A DNA stretch of 64,000 bases from Diphasiastrum complanatum (lineage: Eukaryota; Streptophyta; Lycopodiopsida; Lycopodiales; Lycopodiaceae): NCBI GenBank assembly GCA_029204225.1, contig CM055102.1:23779390-23843389 (forward strand), read 5' to 3'. Each line of letters starts with the position of its first letter. Position 1 is the stretch's first letter. Shown here piece by piece: positions 49,101-53,029 of this stretch. The notes under the pieces are model-generated. The model did no database searches, was not told the DNA's origin, and saw nothing but the letters and a program-made list of their open reading frames with translations. The translations under genes were made by a program, and so were the position numbers.

Positions 49101-52100
49101 GCTTATTACCCCAAGCGAAATGGTATGCAGGCCATTCAGATACAAAGGTAATAAATACATCAGATTGCTACATCGAATGCATATCAAGCTAATAAATACT
49201 TCAGACCACAATTGCTTCATAAATGATGTGAGTTGCAAAAATCATTGTATTGAATCATTCTTCATGCATTTGTTTAGTATGTCGCAAAATACTACTATGT
49301 TATCGTTTGTTTAGTTGTTTATGGAAAGGAGGGCCATAATTTTGGACTGAATGTGAGAATAAATCTGATAATAAGGTAAGGTAGAGGCTAATATCAGTTA
49401 ACAATGATTTCCTAACAACGATCCCATAATAATACAATTTCTTTTCTTTTATGCACTGGTTGTTGTTTGGTATTTCATTGAGAAGTTCTAAAGAGAATAT
49501 ATATTTCTGGGCATGGTGAACAACTTTGACATGTATGGACGCGTACGGATATGTATGGACCCTTCATCTTTGGTGTGTGCATATGTATGGATAGAACATA
49601 GTGACCAAAAAAAAAAATGACATAGACACCCATTTTTTCAAAAAGTTGAAAGTTGTTTGAAAATTTGCCAAAATATTGAATTTCAATTATTAAAACTATC
49701 AATGTCATAATGAAATTCTTGTCCTATATGGGTACAGTGATATAGGAGAACTACCAGGAATCAGTTTAATACCATGGTCAACACCCCTAGAGGGGGGAAG
49801 ACCCTCAGGAAGCTGCTCAGGAAACACATCATTTAATTCTCGCCTAAGTTCTTGAAGATTTCACCTTCTAGTGAGTTTTCTTGCTTTAGGTTATTAGACA
49901 TTAGTTCCATTTGGAGATTGTAAAATCGCAAACTACGTTCTTCATGGTAAGTAAAATCTTTTAACCAACATAAGTAAGAACTGCAATCCACAACATCCAT
50001 ACATTTAGCTGTTTCCAAAGCAGAAAGCATATATGGAGTAGAAATATCAACACTTCCATTTAATTCTATGAGTGAGTTGTTATGCAAGAACGACAAACTG
50101 TGAGTTACATAGTTTTTCTTCATAGACTCGTTCCTCTCATAGAACCACTCCTTTCCAAGTATTACATCTACCCTATCTAGATTCATAATGTGAAAGTCTA
50201 ATTTATCCTTATAGGCTTGAATCTCTATTGGTAGACGTGGGACTATCCGGTCCCATACTTGGCTTTCCGCACTAGTTGCCAGCTTCACTGTGTATCGGTG
50301 GTCACTTTGCCTTGTTTCCACCTTTAGCTTCTGCAACAAATTAGCGTTAATAAAATTATACGTGGAACCATCGTCAAATAAAACTGTTACGGCTTGGCCA
50401 CCCACAACCCCCTTCATTCGAATGAGGTCATGAGGGCCAAAAAAGGCCGTGTAAAAACAACAGTGCTCTCACACAGAATTACCAGCAAAGGAAAGATCTA
50501 CACTAGATATGCTAGAGTTGCCTGGCGTCTTAAAGGATGCCCCTTTAGCCTTCCGTTTCTTTGGACATTCCTTCGCGACATGACCTGGTTCCATGCAATT
50601 AAAGCACAGATTGTCGCTTCTGGCTTTCATAAAGGTTTCCTAGTCCAAGGTAGATCTTTTCTTCGACTTACCCGAACCTGAGTCTTTCGATTTCCTTGGA
50701 AAGATCTTACCCTTTATGTTGGGCAAGACACCAGTCTCAGGCTTAGCCATCATACGAGTATCATCGTAGATTCTGGCGAAGCGAACAACATCCTCGAGGG
50801 CAAGAGGCTGGTTCTTCCTGACCTCTAGCTGATAGTCTCTTGGCGACCCAAGTATAAAATGCAACTTTACTAGCAAAGGATCTATTCTAGTTGCAAAACG
50901 AGAATAGACCTCTTGAAAATCTTGTAACTACTGATCCAGGGGCCTGTTCCTCATATGGATCGTTGCATATTGACGGTAAAATTCAAAATCATCAAGAATT
51001 GGAAGGAAGGCCGCCTTAAAGGCCTTACAGAAATCTTTCCAATTCTTAGGAACTTCAGGCGTACCCCTTATATCTTGCCACCAAGTAAATGCTTTACCTC
51101 GTAGGTACATGACGACGAGATTGATCTTGTTGTCCTCGGATGAATCGTGCATGGAAAAGTGCGAATTCCATTGATCCAACCATTGCAAGACCGCCTCCGG
51201 GGTTCTATCTTTCTTTTCCCCAGCAATAACTTCAGGAGTGAACAAGGGTTGATGCACCAATTGCCTTAGCTGCGTCAATTCCTTCAGTTCCTGCTGATCC
51301 CGACTGTGTTTAGATTGCATATCAGCAATCTGTTGCTGTAGATTGTTAATTGCAAGTAATAAGGCATCATGATCTAAAGGTAGAGGTAGATGCTGTAACC
51401 TCCCTAGCAGGGGACATAGGCTGTGTGGTAGGAGTAGGATCCATTTTACAAGAAGAAGAGAGGTGAATTAAGAAAGAGATGATAGAAGAGAATCAAAAGC
51501 TACTCAAGGAAGGTAGATACAAGTCTCCTCTTGCTGTCTCTTCACAAACTTTTTTTAAGTGGGGGTTTCTGCGGAAAAGCAGTCCACTACACGGGACCTG
51601 AGCAGAAATGAAATCCGCCCCCTTCTGCCACCTGTCCAGATTCGGACTGTGCCACGTGGCCAGGAGGAAACAAATTATTTGTTTTATTTTCCTTCGCTGC
51701 TCAGACGAGTAACCACCTTTTTTGCGCTGGGAGGGGCCCCCTGACACCGTCCGTTACCTCAACCCGGAGCGGAAATACAAGTTGAGGACTGCCACCTGTC
51801 CGCTTCTGGACAGTCCACGTGGTTCACTGCTAAGGGCCCCACAACTGTTTTTTTTGAAAAATTTCATCCAAAAAAACCAAAAACAGTGAAGAAGGACAAC
51901 ACACAAAGGTGCATAAAAATCTTATTTTAAGCCCGTTTTGAATTCCGTTAAAAGCATCGTAAATTACAAGAAATCTGCTTTTTGAAAGCTTGTTCAGTGT
52001 AGGTATTCTACCTATGAGAAGGAACTCTTTGCAGTCATTCGCGTGCTAGTTTTTACGGTGATGACTGATCAACAGTCCCTTAAGCATGTGATATCATTGA

Positions 52101-53029
52101 CCTTAGAAGTTGACAAGCCATATGGTCAGAACTCATTCAGGAGTTCTTGTTCAACATTAAGTACCGTAGAGGTATGTCAAACTGTGTTGCCGATGACTTG
52201 AGTTAGATTGGAGAGATTAATCAATTATGATTTGCTAAGATCCAATCTTATTTGTATTTGTCACTTCGGGGTTTTTGTCAGATTGGTTGGTTATTTGGTC
52301 ACATCTAGCTAGACGTCCTGGCAGAAAATCTTAGATCTAGTTAAGACCTTGGGGTGCAAAATTCCAAGAAATGAGAAGATACTGAGTGATATCCCATAAG
52401 GAATGGCTTACTTTTACTGACTGGAAAGGTATGTGTGCCGGAAAGGGAAGATCTTAAGGCCCAAACTTGGCAACAGCTTCATGACAACCTAGCGTACATA
52501 GGTCATTTGACCTTGGTAAACAGAACTTTTATTTGCCCAAAGTAAAAAGTTATGTCAAGGCATACATTCAAGGTTGTAAGCATCTATTTTTCTCTATTAA
52601 ATGGTAGACAATGCCTTTATTGATACTTTCCTATTATTCTTCAGTGATCATCTAGCCCTGACAAAGAGAGGGCTAGGGGCATCTGTAATCTCCTGTTTAT
52701 TGTGTGGTTGCTCAATGAAATGAGCTTGGTCTGCTGGAACTAAGATCTAACTCAACTCATGACTGTACTATCAATGCAGGCTTACGAACAGCTCACACTA
52801 AGACTCTGGGTTTCATTTTGCAGGTTTTCTCCGGGATACTATCAACAATTTAAAACAAACAAGACATATCACTCCTAAACTTTTGACCATCAGGGGAGGG
52901 CATGACAATGTTGAACCATTTGAGCGTTACTTGATTGAGGAACAAGATGTAAACGGTGCTCCCACTGGGATGGGTTTTGTTTCTTTTCTAGACCAAATAG
53001 GTCAAGACGTCGTGCGATACATGAAATGA
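11875..53029 (+). CDS. SEC23: SEC23-family COPII coat protein, 14 exons, 743 aa
   Basis: Subunit of the inner COPII coat. SEC23 pairs with SEC24 on ER exit sites and acts as GTPase-activating protein for SAR1. Exons: 11875-12202, 17613-17681, 19147-19200, 19621-19793, 24782-24968, 25164-25309, 25397-25551, 26572-26653, 26885-27000, 27350-27451, 27576-27699, 28837-29111, 30533-30747, 52824-53029. All introns are GT-AG, phases agree, and the sum is 2232 nt. Visible domains are a zinc finger (Cys53, 56, 73, 76), a trunk at about 120-380 (FGLMTFSHKMGLYD, PMGGRGFGVAMDAL, GQLDTRRYGEQYAS), a beta-sandwich to about 500, a helical part (EGVREGRLLLHDWLVILTAQ) and a gelsolin-like end (YLIEEQDV, MGFVSFLDQIG). 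It matches the AT4G01810-type SEC23 subfamily as I remember it. No internal stop. Three introns are swollen by transposons. Confidence 0.95.
12203..13546 (+). other. intron 1, first part; no gene recognised
   Basis: A 96-codon open frame at 12526-12816 has no recognisable motif and no sign of being an exon. The rest is unremarkable AT-rich intron. Confidence 0.5.
13547..14217 (+). pseudogene. hAT transposase relic in SEC23 intron 1
   Basis: Readings include VVYVVIDNVSNCVAMG and YLAIVWTSCVAHCIDFLMHDIG (the VTDNASN..WTPCAAHCLDLLL region of hAT/DUF659 transposases), then, after frameshifts, MYHVLRLVDQDDCTLGLVYEFMD. The same two blocks occur in the better preserved hAT gene at 33946-37042 (TPCAAHSLDLLLHSIG; VLRLVDREGCTMGLIYEFM). 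BED finger and dimerisation domain are not seen, and multiple stops are present. Dead fragment, same strand as SEC23. Confidence 0.75.
14218..15470 (+). other. intron 1, middle part; nothing recognised
   Basis: AT-rich sequence with short open frames only. No conserved motif on either strand. Confidence 0.5.
15471..16960 (-). pseudogene. unidentified antisense coding-like relic in intron 1
   Basis: The minus strand shows long stretches with protein-like composition, broken by stops and shifts. Examples: FILCDSGMKLSAGMFEHKPK near 16800, NMSEANKTHYLLQGNPSWTR near 16690, an Asp-rich DEDDLDDNFGLTKEDIKG near 16180, and SCQWWGKSSDKVSLDDNKSK near 15540. I do not recognise the family. It could be a captured host-gene fragment or a transposon protein. 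The + strand shows no equally convincing frame. Confidence 0.35.
16961..17612 (+). other. intron 1, last part; nothing recognised
   Basis: Ordinary intron sequence up to the TTGACAG acceptor at 17612. Confidence 0.5.
17613..17681 (+). CDS. SEC23: SEC23 exon 2 (residues 110-132)
   Basis: Encodes the linker into the trunk domain, ending PVYIAAVDLS. Preceded by AG, donor GTTCTT at 17682, phase 1 on both sides. Confidence 0.9.
17682..19146 (+). other. intron 2; nothing recognised
   Basis: 1465 bp. Short open frames only, no motif. Confidence 0.6.
19147..19200 (+). CDS. SEC23: SEC23 exon 3 (residues 133-150)
   Basis: Short exon encoding SEEFLELVKSALLAALE, a signature of this SEC23 subfamily. 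Donor GTAAGT at 19201. Confidence 0.9.
19201..19620 (+). other. intron 3; nothing recognised
   Basis: 420 bp, AT-rich, no feature seen. Confidence 0.6.
19621..19793 (+). CDS. SEC23: SEC23 exon 4 (residues 151-208)
   Basis: Encodes the vWA-like trunk strand FGLMTFSHKMGLYDVQGP and a conserved VMP..FLAP end. Donor GTAAGT at 19794, phase 0. Confidence 0.93.
19794..20399 (+). other. intron 4, first part; nothing firm
   Basis: A weak tRNA A-box-like string (TGATCTAGTGG) occurs near 19987. No B box was found, so a SINE is not called. Confidence 0.4.
20400..20506 (+). repeat. diverged LINE 3' tail plus (CT)n
   Basis: CACTCTTTTTGTCTTACGTG..AAGACATTGATAATG resembles the tail text shared by the three other LINE ends in this window. 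It runs directly into a (CT)n tract at 20479-20505. Confidence 0.4.
20520..21565 (+). mobile_element. LINE relic 1 (RT fragment and 3' end), intron 4
   Basis: Readings run GFKAHQPTTDHILTED, FVDFPKTFDSVPHSLLIQRL and IGVKQGYSLSPTL (RT motifs), then CQFCTLGKVKTEAHFIFRCP (the C-terminal Cys-rich knuckle of plant LINE ORF2), then a 3' UTR. The segment between RT and knuckle is shortened. The 3' tail ends with an ATGCC-loop-GGCAT hairpin at 21530-21544 and AAAAGACATTAATAAG. 5' truncated, with stops. Same strand as SEC23. Confidence 0.8.
21816..22214 (+). pseudogene. LINE relic 2 ORF1
   Basis: ATG 21816 opens MAKGRKASDGRSS and runs 132 codons to a TAG at 22212-22214. The same frame continues past it through SSMIQQLESKVEQHH (a coiled-coil-like stretch) and LNVCVRGIPDSQEA to TLVLRFTSL, with further stops. 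The layout resembles ORF1 of plant L1-like LINEs: a basic N-terminus, a Ser/Pro linker, a coiled coil and an RNA-binding-like domain. Decayed. Confidence 0.6.
22735..23690 (+). pseudogene. LINE relic 2 reverse transcriptase part
   Basis: Readings include IIKEAKQRREIVYCCFVDIEKAFD, then VKQGCFLSCTLFGLYIDELE (the QG-PLSP..LF..YI-DEL box) and, after a shift, FYVDHLALVS in place of YADDLALLS. The C-terminal knuckle text EDHFLFRCP follows near 23620. Multiple stops; dead. Confidence 0.75.
24257..24781 (+). other. intron 4, last part; nothing recognised
   Basis: Ordinary intron sequence ending in TTGCATGCAG at 24781. Confidence 0.5.
24782..24968 (+). CDS. SEC23: SEC23 exon 5 (residues 209-270)
   Basis: Encodes NREHIAAALETLKPTSSWER and MGGRGFGVAMDAL of the trunk. 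Phase 0 start; donor GTAAGG at 24969. Confidence 0.93.
25164..25309 (+). CDS. SEC23: SEC23 exon 6 (residues 271-319)
   Basis: Encodes ARVLAFISGAPDYGAGQLD and RYGEQYASK..LLCEQTPFYRNI. Flanked by CAG and GTAAGT. Confidence 0.93.
25397..25551 (+). CDS. SEC23: SEC23 exon 7 (residues 320-370)
   Basis: Encodes AVQAGICVDMFAITNEYIDL and LESGGSLFLYSDTDETTLPQ. Donor GTAAGT at 25552, phase 2. Confidence 0.93.
25552..26571 (+). other. intron 7; nothing recognised
   Basis: 1020 bp. No motif on either strand. Confidence 0.6.
26572..26653 (+). CDS. SEC23: SEC23 exon 8 (residues 371-398)
   Basis: Encodes YRMLSRPCAINGVLRLRTSP, the start of the beta-sandwich. Donor GTAATT at 26654. Confidence 0.9.
26885..27000 (+). 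CDS. SEC23: SEC23 exon 9 (residues 399-436)
   Basis: Encodes GHYSPDPQYENIQHIICCD and YDFEFTDSTGFS. Donor GTACC at 27001, phase 2. Confidence 0.92.
27001..27349 (+). other. intron 9; nothing recognised
   Basis: 349 bp, T-rich, no feature seen. Confidence 0.6.
27350..27451 (+). CDS. SEC23: SEC23 exon 10 (residues 437-470)
   Basis: Encodes PPMIQLAFQYTRIMPLGES. Acceptor TTTTTCAG, donor GTACTG, phase 2. Confidence 0.9.
27576..27699 (+). CDS. SEC23: SEC23 exon 11 (residues 471-512)
   Basis: Encodes KRRLRIRTMSMGVAKSFKDI and EVVLSILTHK. Donor GTAAAT at 27700, phase 0. Confidence 0.92.
27700..28836 (+). other. intron 11; nothing recognised
   Basis: 1137 bp. Short antisense open frames at 28185-28663 carry no motif. 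Acceptor AAG at 28836 is chosen because it preserves the HK-IIEASLEEG reading. Confidence 0.55.
28837..29111 (+). CDS. SEC23: SEC23 exon 12 (residues 513-603)
   Basis: Encodes the helical domain: EGVREGRLLLHDWLVILTAQ, PRLQPLPRLAFALLRSSLLR and HEEGVHPDYRVYLQSLF. Donor GTATG at 29112, phase 2. Confidence 0.94.
29112..30532 (+). other. intron 12; possible decayed SINE, otherwise nothing
   Basis: 1421 bp. A B-box-like GAGTTCAAACC at 29973-29983 and a weak A-box-like TTGGTGTGACAG about 45 bp upstream suggest a tRNA-derived SINE at roughly 29925-30020. There are no flanking duplications I could confirm. Confidence 0.3.
30533..30747 (+). CDS. SEC23: SEC23 exon 13 (residues 604-675)
   Basis: Encodes YPRHSLSRAAIITSGSPIFF, LDAFTILIVYYLSTADPALP and FPPPQN. 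Donor GTAAG at 30748. The Cys676 codon (T|GT) is split across the 22-kb intron 13. Confidence 0.94.
30748..32270 (+). other. start of intron 13; one short tandem repeat
   Basis: No coding content. At 31391-31500 a ~39-bp unit (TAGGATTGTAAC..TTCATCTTG..GATCAAGT) is repeated about 2.6 times. Confidence 0.5.
32278..32324 (+). repeat. (CT)n microsatellite
   Basis: About 23 CT repeats at the left edge of the LINE 3' end. Confidence 0.9.
32330..32745 (+). mobile_element. LINE relic 3, 3' end only
   Basis: 5' truncated. Its 3' tail (CACACTTGATATGTGC.., ATGCC-TATT-GGCAT at 32703-32716, AAAAGACATTAATAAAG) matches those of relics 1 and 2. It contains an exact 40-bp tandem duplication at 32551-32590 and 32591-32630. 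Confidence 0.65.
32936..32978. repeat. (TA)n tract, left of small GC-rich element
   Basis: About 21 TA repeats followed by TGTATATCAGACATGAGG. Confidence 0.9.
32979..33236. mobile_element. small (TA)n-bounded GC-rich element (copy 1)
   Basis: About 255 bp between two (TA)n tracts. Left end is TCAGACATGAGGGTCCGGGC; right end is GCGTCCGCCATCCGCTTC then ATTAGA. The interior is made of GGACGCG/CGCGTCC words and two inverted arms: GGACGCGTCTA and TAGATGCGTCC around a T/A tract, and a second ATTTTTTTTTT/AAAAAAAAAAT stem. It has no coding capacity. The left end recurs at 33293 and the right end at 40050-40092. Confidence 0.6.
33237..33292. repeat. (TA)n tract between copies 1 and 2
   Basis: About 27 TA repeats. 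Confidence 0.9.
33505..33571 (+). repeat. (GA)n microsatellite
   Basis: About 33 GA repeats. Confidence 0.9.
33759..33816 (+). repeat. interstitial plant telomere-like repeat
   Basis: Three perfect TTTAGGG units at 33796-33816, preceded by degenerate ones (TTTAGGATTTAGGTTTAAGGG). Confidence 0.8.
33877..33943 (+). repeat. (GA)n microsatellite ending 3 bp before the hAT ATG
   Basis: About 33 GA repeats directly upstream of ATG 33946, the likely 5' leader of the transposase gene. Confidence 0.9.
33946..37042 (+). pseudogene. hAT-superfamily transposase gene (BED/DUF659), nearly full length
   Basis: ATG 33946 opens with a BED-type zinc finger (KWRCPFCRRQF..RAHLGGL), then an Ala/Thr/Pro-rich spacer. 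DUF659 follows: FYDLNLPFIMASSRIFREAI, GPGYTPPTADTLRGPLL and YGCSIMANGWT. Next come VVTDNASNCRGMG (35199-35240), TPCAAHSLDLLLHSIGRLPW, FTYQFIMLERLHKLKGELR, VLRLVDREGCTMGLIYEFM, DKFHRPIHSVAHILHPRF, and the hATC dimerisation text CERNWSAF..NRRNRL near 36480-36530. It ends in an acidic tail to a TAG at 37040. Domains are separated by plausible GT-AG introns (about 35091-35198, 35424-35514, 35770-35940, 36154-36237). Defects: a TAG at 34591-34593 just before FYDLNLPF, a one-base shift and an 88-bp tandem duplication after GWT (34832-35007), and a shift after RGMG. Probably inactive but unusually complete. Confidence 0.8.
34832..35007 (+). repeat. 88-bp tandem duplication inside the hAT gene
   Basis: 34832-34919 and 34920-35007 are near-identical. 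The single-copy reading PLINVIVSSCYGS fits the hAT family, so one copy is an extra insertion. Confidence 0.85.
37070..37300 (+). repeat. direct repeat R1 (pairs with 39040-39380)
   Basis: Shares ACGGCCC..TTTCTCCAAAC, GGTGCCGTC.GTTTC, GAACCTGTGGGA and CTGTTGAAGTTCATCC in the same order as R2, diverged. Confidence 0.7.
37356..38720. repeat. ~1.36-kb near-palindrome with 4-bp centre
   Basis: The two arms (about 37356-38036 and 38041-38720) are inverted copies around GATC-AGTG-GATC at 38033-38044. Matched landmarks include ACGTTTTTGGTGAGCC against GGCTCACCAAAAACGT, CAATGGTCAACAATGTCTTT against AAAGACATTGTTGACCATTG, TGTTGAGCAAGATTCT against AGAATCTTGCTCAACA, and TGTAGTGAATGGCA against TGCCATTCACTACA. 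Arms are diverged with small indels but alignable over nearly 680 bp. Both arms keep a shared reading (KQWSTMSFQ.., NCSVFDSTP.VFGEP), so they may derive from a coding segment I do not recognise. Confidence 0.85.
39040..39540 (+). repeat. direct repeat R2 and local tandem copies
   Basis: Matches R1. Its last part (AAGCTGTTGAAGTTCATCCG..GAACCGATCTCATCAA) is itself repeated at about 39325-39420 and 39432-39530. Confidence 0.7.
39541..40050 (+). other. non-coding, with short repeats and a tRNA-like A-box string
   Basis: GTCACTCTTCTGGTGAGC-like text is repeated between 39540 and 39660. GGCCTGGCCCAGTGGTTAGG at about 39845-39864 resembles a tRNA A box, but no B box was found. Confidence 0.4.
40093..40137. 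repeat. (TA)n tract
   Basis: About 22 TA repeats between the right end of the GC-rich element and a Helitron-like end. Confidence 0.9.
40137..40259 (-). mobile_element. Helitron-like 3' terminus
   Basis: On the minus strand the sequence reads GCCCGTCAACGACGGGC (a 7-bp stem with 3-nt loop), ACTCTTTA, CTAG, then T: the hairpin-spacer-CTRR-T order of Helitron 3' ends. The rest of the element was not delimited and no Rep/helicase is seen. Confidence 0.4.
40260..40756 (+). repeat. 5' LTR of copia element B, left part
   Basis: Begins TGTCAGAAATGG, complementary at its end to the GACA that closes the LTR at 46630. Element C interrupts it at 40757-46357. The left boundary is inferred from the TGTC/GACA ends. 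Confidence 0.55.
40762..41254 (+). repeat. 5' LTR of element C
   Basis: Contains a ~23-bp unit (TAGTCAAGTAGTTGGACAGC) repeated 3-4 times at about 40964-41060, then a TATA box (TATATATA, 41077-41084). These are the expected U3 enhancer-like repeats and promoter. Confidence 0.93.
41255..41266 (+). promoter_or_regulatory. primer binding site of element C
   Basis: TGGTATCAGAGC directly after the LTR. Confidence 0.92.
41267..41857 (+). other. untranslated leader of element C
   Basis: Non-coding leader between primer site and gag. GAGTAGGGCGCT/CAGTAGGGCGCC-like text recurs at 41442 and 41578. Confidence 0.6.
41858..42705 (+). pseudogene. gag of element C
   Basis: MAKESESIGSLYNEDRLDG.. then YSLWCYMMKNLLIAKGLWEV, SAWETLAKMFQVKN, VYLRNQLSILKM, and a CCHC knuckle (CHYCKKFGHHIKEC) at about 42640-42681. 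A TGA at 42089-42091 and later stops/frameshifts interrupt it, so the gag is defective. Confidence 0.85.
42743..44054 (+). pseudogene. protease-integrase of element C
   Basis: Protease VIDSGATRHMTYNKEVF, then ELWHARFGHLNFASLKML and HVCEGCIPGKFQRQAF (GAG-pre-integrase with Cys motif). The integrase core follows: FVTFIDDLSRFTWIYPM, LRTDRGGEYI and QNGVAERKNRTIM. D, D and E of the catalytic triad are present. Frameshifts near 43150 and 43580 and a TAG at 43696 break the frame. Confidence 0.88.
44161..44667 (+). pseudogene. integrase-RT hinge of element C with internal repeats
   Basis: 168 open codons starting SRDVHFDEK, the usual start of the copia hinge. A Gln/Pro/Ser-rich part follows, in which GQQGPSSE is repeated (44408-44470). 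A related stretch recurs downstream at about 45130-45340, after the RT deletion. Confidence 0.75.
44668..45820 (+). pseudogene. RT remnants and second hinge-like block of element C
   Basis: Only the RT start (MQEEYNSLMKNHTWVL) and ISQQRYIE remain. The rest of the block, to the polypurine tract, lacks RT and RNase H motifs. It repeats hinge-like words (YGQHGPCWEHFGQQSVEQP). Confidence 0.7.
45821..45828 (+). promoter_or_regulatory. polypurine tract of element C
   Basis: AAGGAGGG directly before the 3' LTR. Confidence 0.85.
45829..46352 (+). repeat. 3' LTR of element C
   Basis: Same as the 5' LTR, with about 32 extra bases (GTAACCATGGTCATTTATTA..) near 45896-45927, and the same U3 repeats and TATA box. 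Confidence 0.93.
46358..46630 (+). repeat. 5' LTR of copia element B, right part
   Basis: Resumes after the element C target duplication and ends CCGCGACA directly before a primer site. Confidence 0.7.
46631..46642 (+). promoter_or_regulatory. primer binding site of element B
   Basis: TGGTATCAGAGC after GCGACA. Confidence 0.9.
46696..48847 (+). pseudogene. gag-protease-integrase of copia element B
   Basis: Starts at ATG 46696, with a TAG as codon 6. Gag landmarks are DGANYRIWKFKIKTLLKG, VMHLHNQLQSIRWDG and YQPLRMLILSLP. Two CCHC knuckles follow (CDHCHKPGHTANKC and CMHCKKKGHSAYEC), then protease VVIDSGATSHITCNKK and, after a TGA at 47861-47863, DQLWHRRMYHLNMRSL. Integrase shows LVHSDVCGPM, FLTFIDDYSRMTTIYYL, LRSDNGGEYKSTEF and CVAERKNRTLVEGA. 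It breaks off after the integrase C-terminal VVSS at about 48847; RT, RNase H and 3' LTR are missing. A frameshift lies near 46975. Better preserved than the other copia fragments. Dead. Confidence 0.9.
48846..48910 (-). repeat. inverted CAGTGTCG-type motif cluster
   Basis: ATGCGACACT occurs three times in 60 bp. The complement matches the CAGTGTCGCAT words of the arrays at 4384 and 1085. It abuts the broken end of element B. Confidence 0.6.
48911..49790. other. intron 13, no gene recognised
   Basis: AT-rich sequence without recognisable coding content. Confidence 0.5.
49833..51444 (-). pseudogene. Ty3/gypsy gag-protease, minus strand
   Basis: Reads from ATG 51444 (MDPTPTTQPMSP..). After a shift come LVHQPLFTPEVIAGEKKDRT, VLQWLDQWNSHFSMHD, GKAFTWWQDIRGTPEVP and FCKAFKAAFLPI, then a CCHC knuckle (CFNCMEPGHVAKEC, near 50590). 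The protease follows, VTVLFDDGSTYNFINANLL, with the D-x-GST active site and later DVILGKEWF (50417-49833). RT is absent beyond 49833. Stops at about 50926 and 50637 and the initial frameshift make it dead. Confidence 0.85.
51445..51980 (-). other. probable leader/LTR of the minus-strand gypsy element
   Basis: Non-coding, with mixed GC content. This is where the gypsy 5' leader and LTR should lie, but no repeat partner or primer site was identified. Confidence 0.3.
51985..52560 (+). pseudogene. gypsy RNase H-integrase N-terminus fragment, plus strand
   Basis: Readings YSTYEKELFAVIRVLV, FTVMTDQQSLKHV and CVADDLS (gypsy RNase H), then WQQLHDNLAYIGHLTLVNRT (integrase zinc-binding region). The central RNase H segment is deleted and stops are frequent. 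Opposite orientation to the gypsy relic at 49833-51444. Confidence 0.7.
52824..53029 (+). CDS. SEC23: SEC23 exon 14 (residues 676-743 and stop)
   Basis: Encodes RDTINNLKQTRHITPKLLTI, ERYLIEEQDVNGAPTGMGFV and SFLDQIGQDVVRYMK, ending in TGA. It is the gelsolin-like C-terminus. Acceptor TTTTGCAG at 52823. Confidence 0.94.

Noticed and set aside
49072-49314. 80-codon open frame MLFRPHVSHTLITPS..
   Set aside because: No similarity to any gene I recognise, in a transposon-breakpoint region; probably chance.
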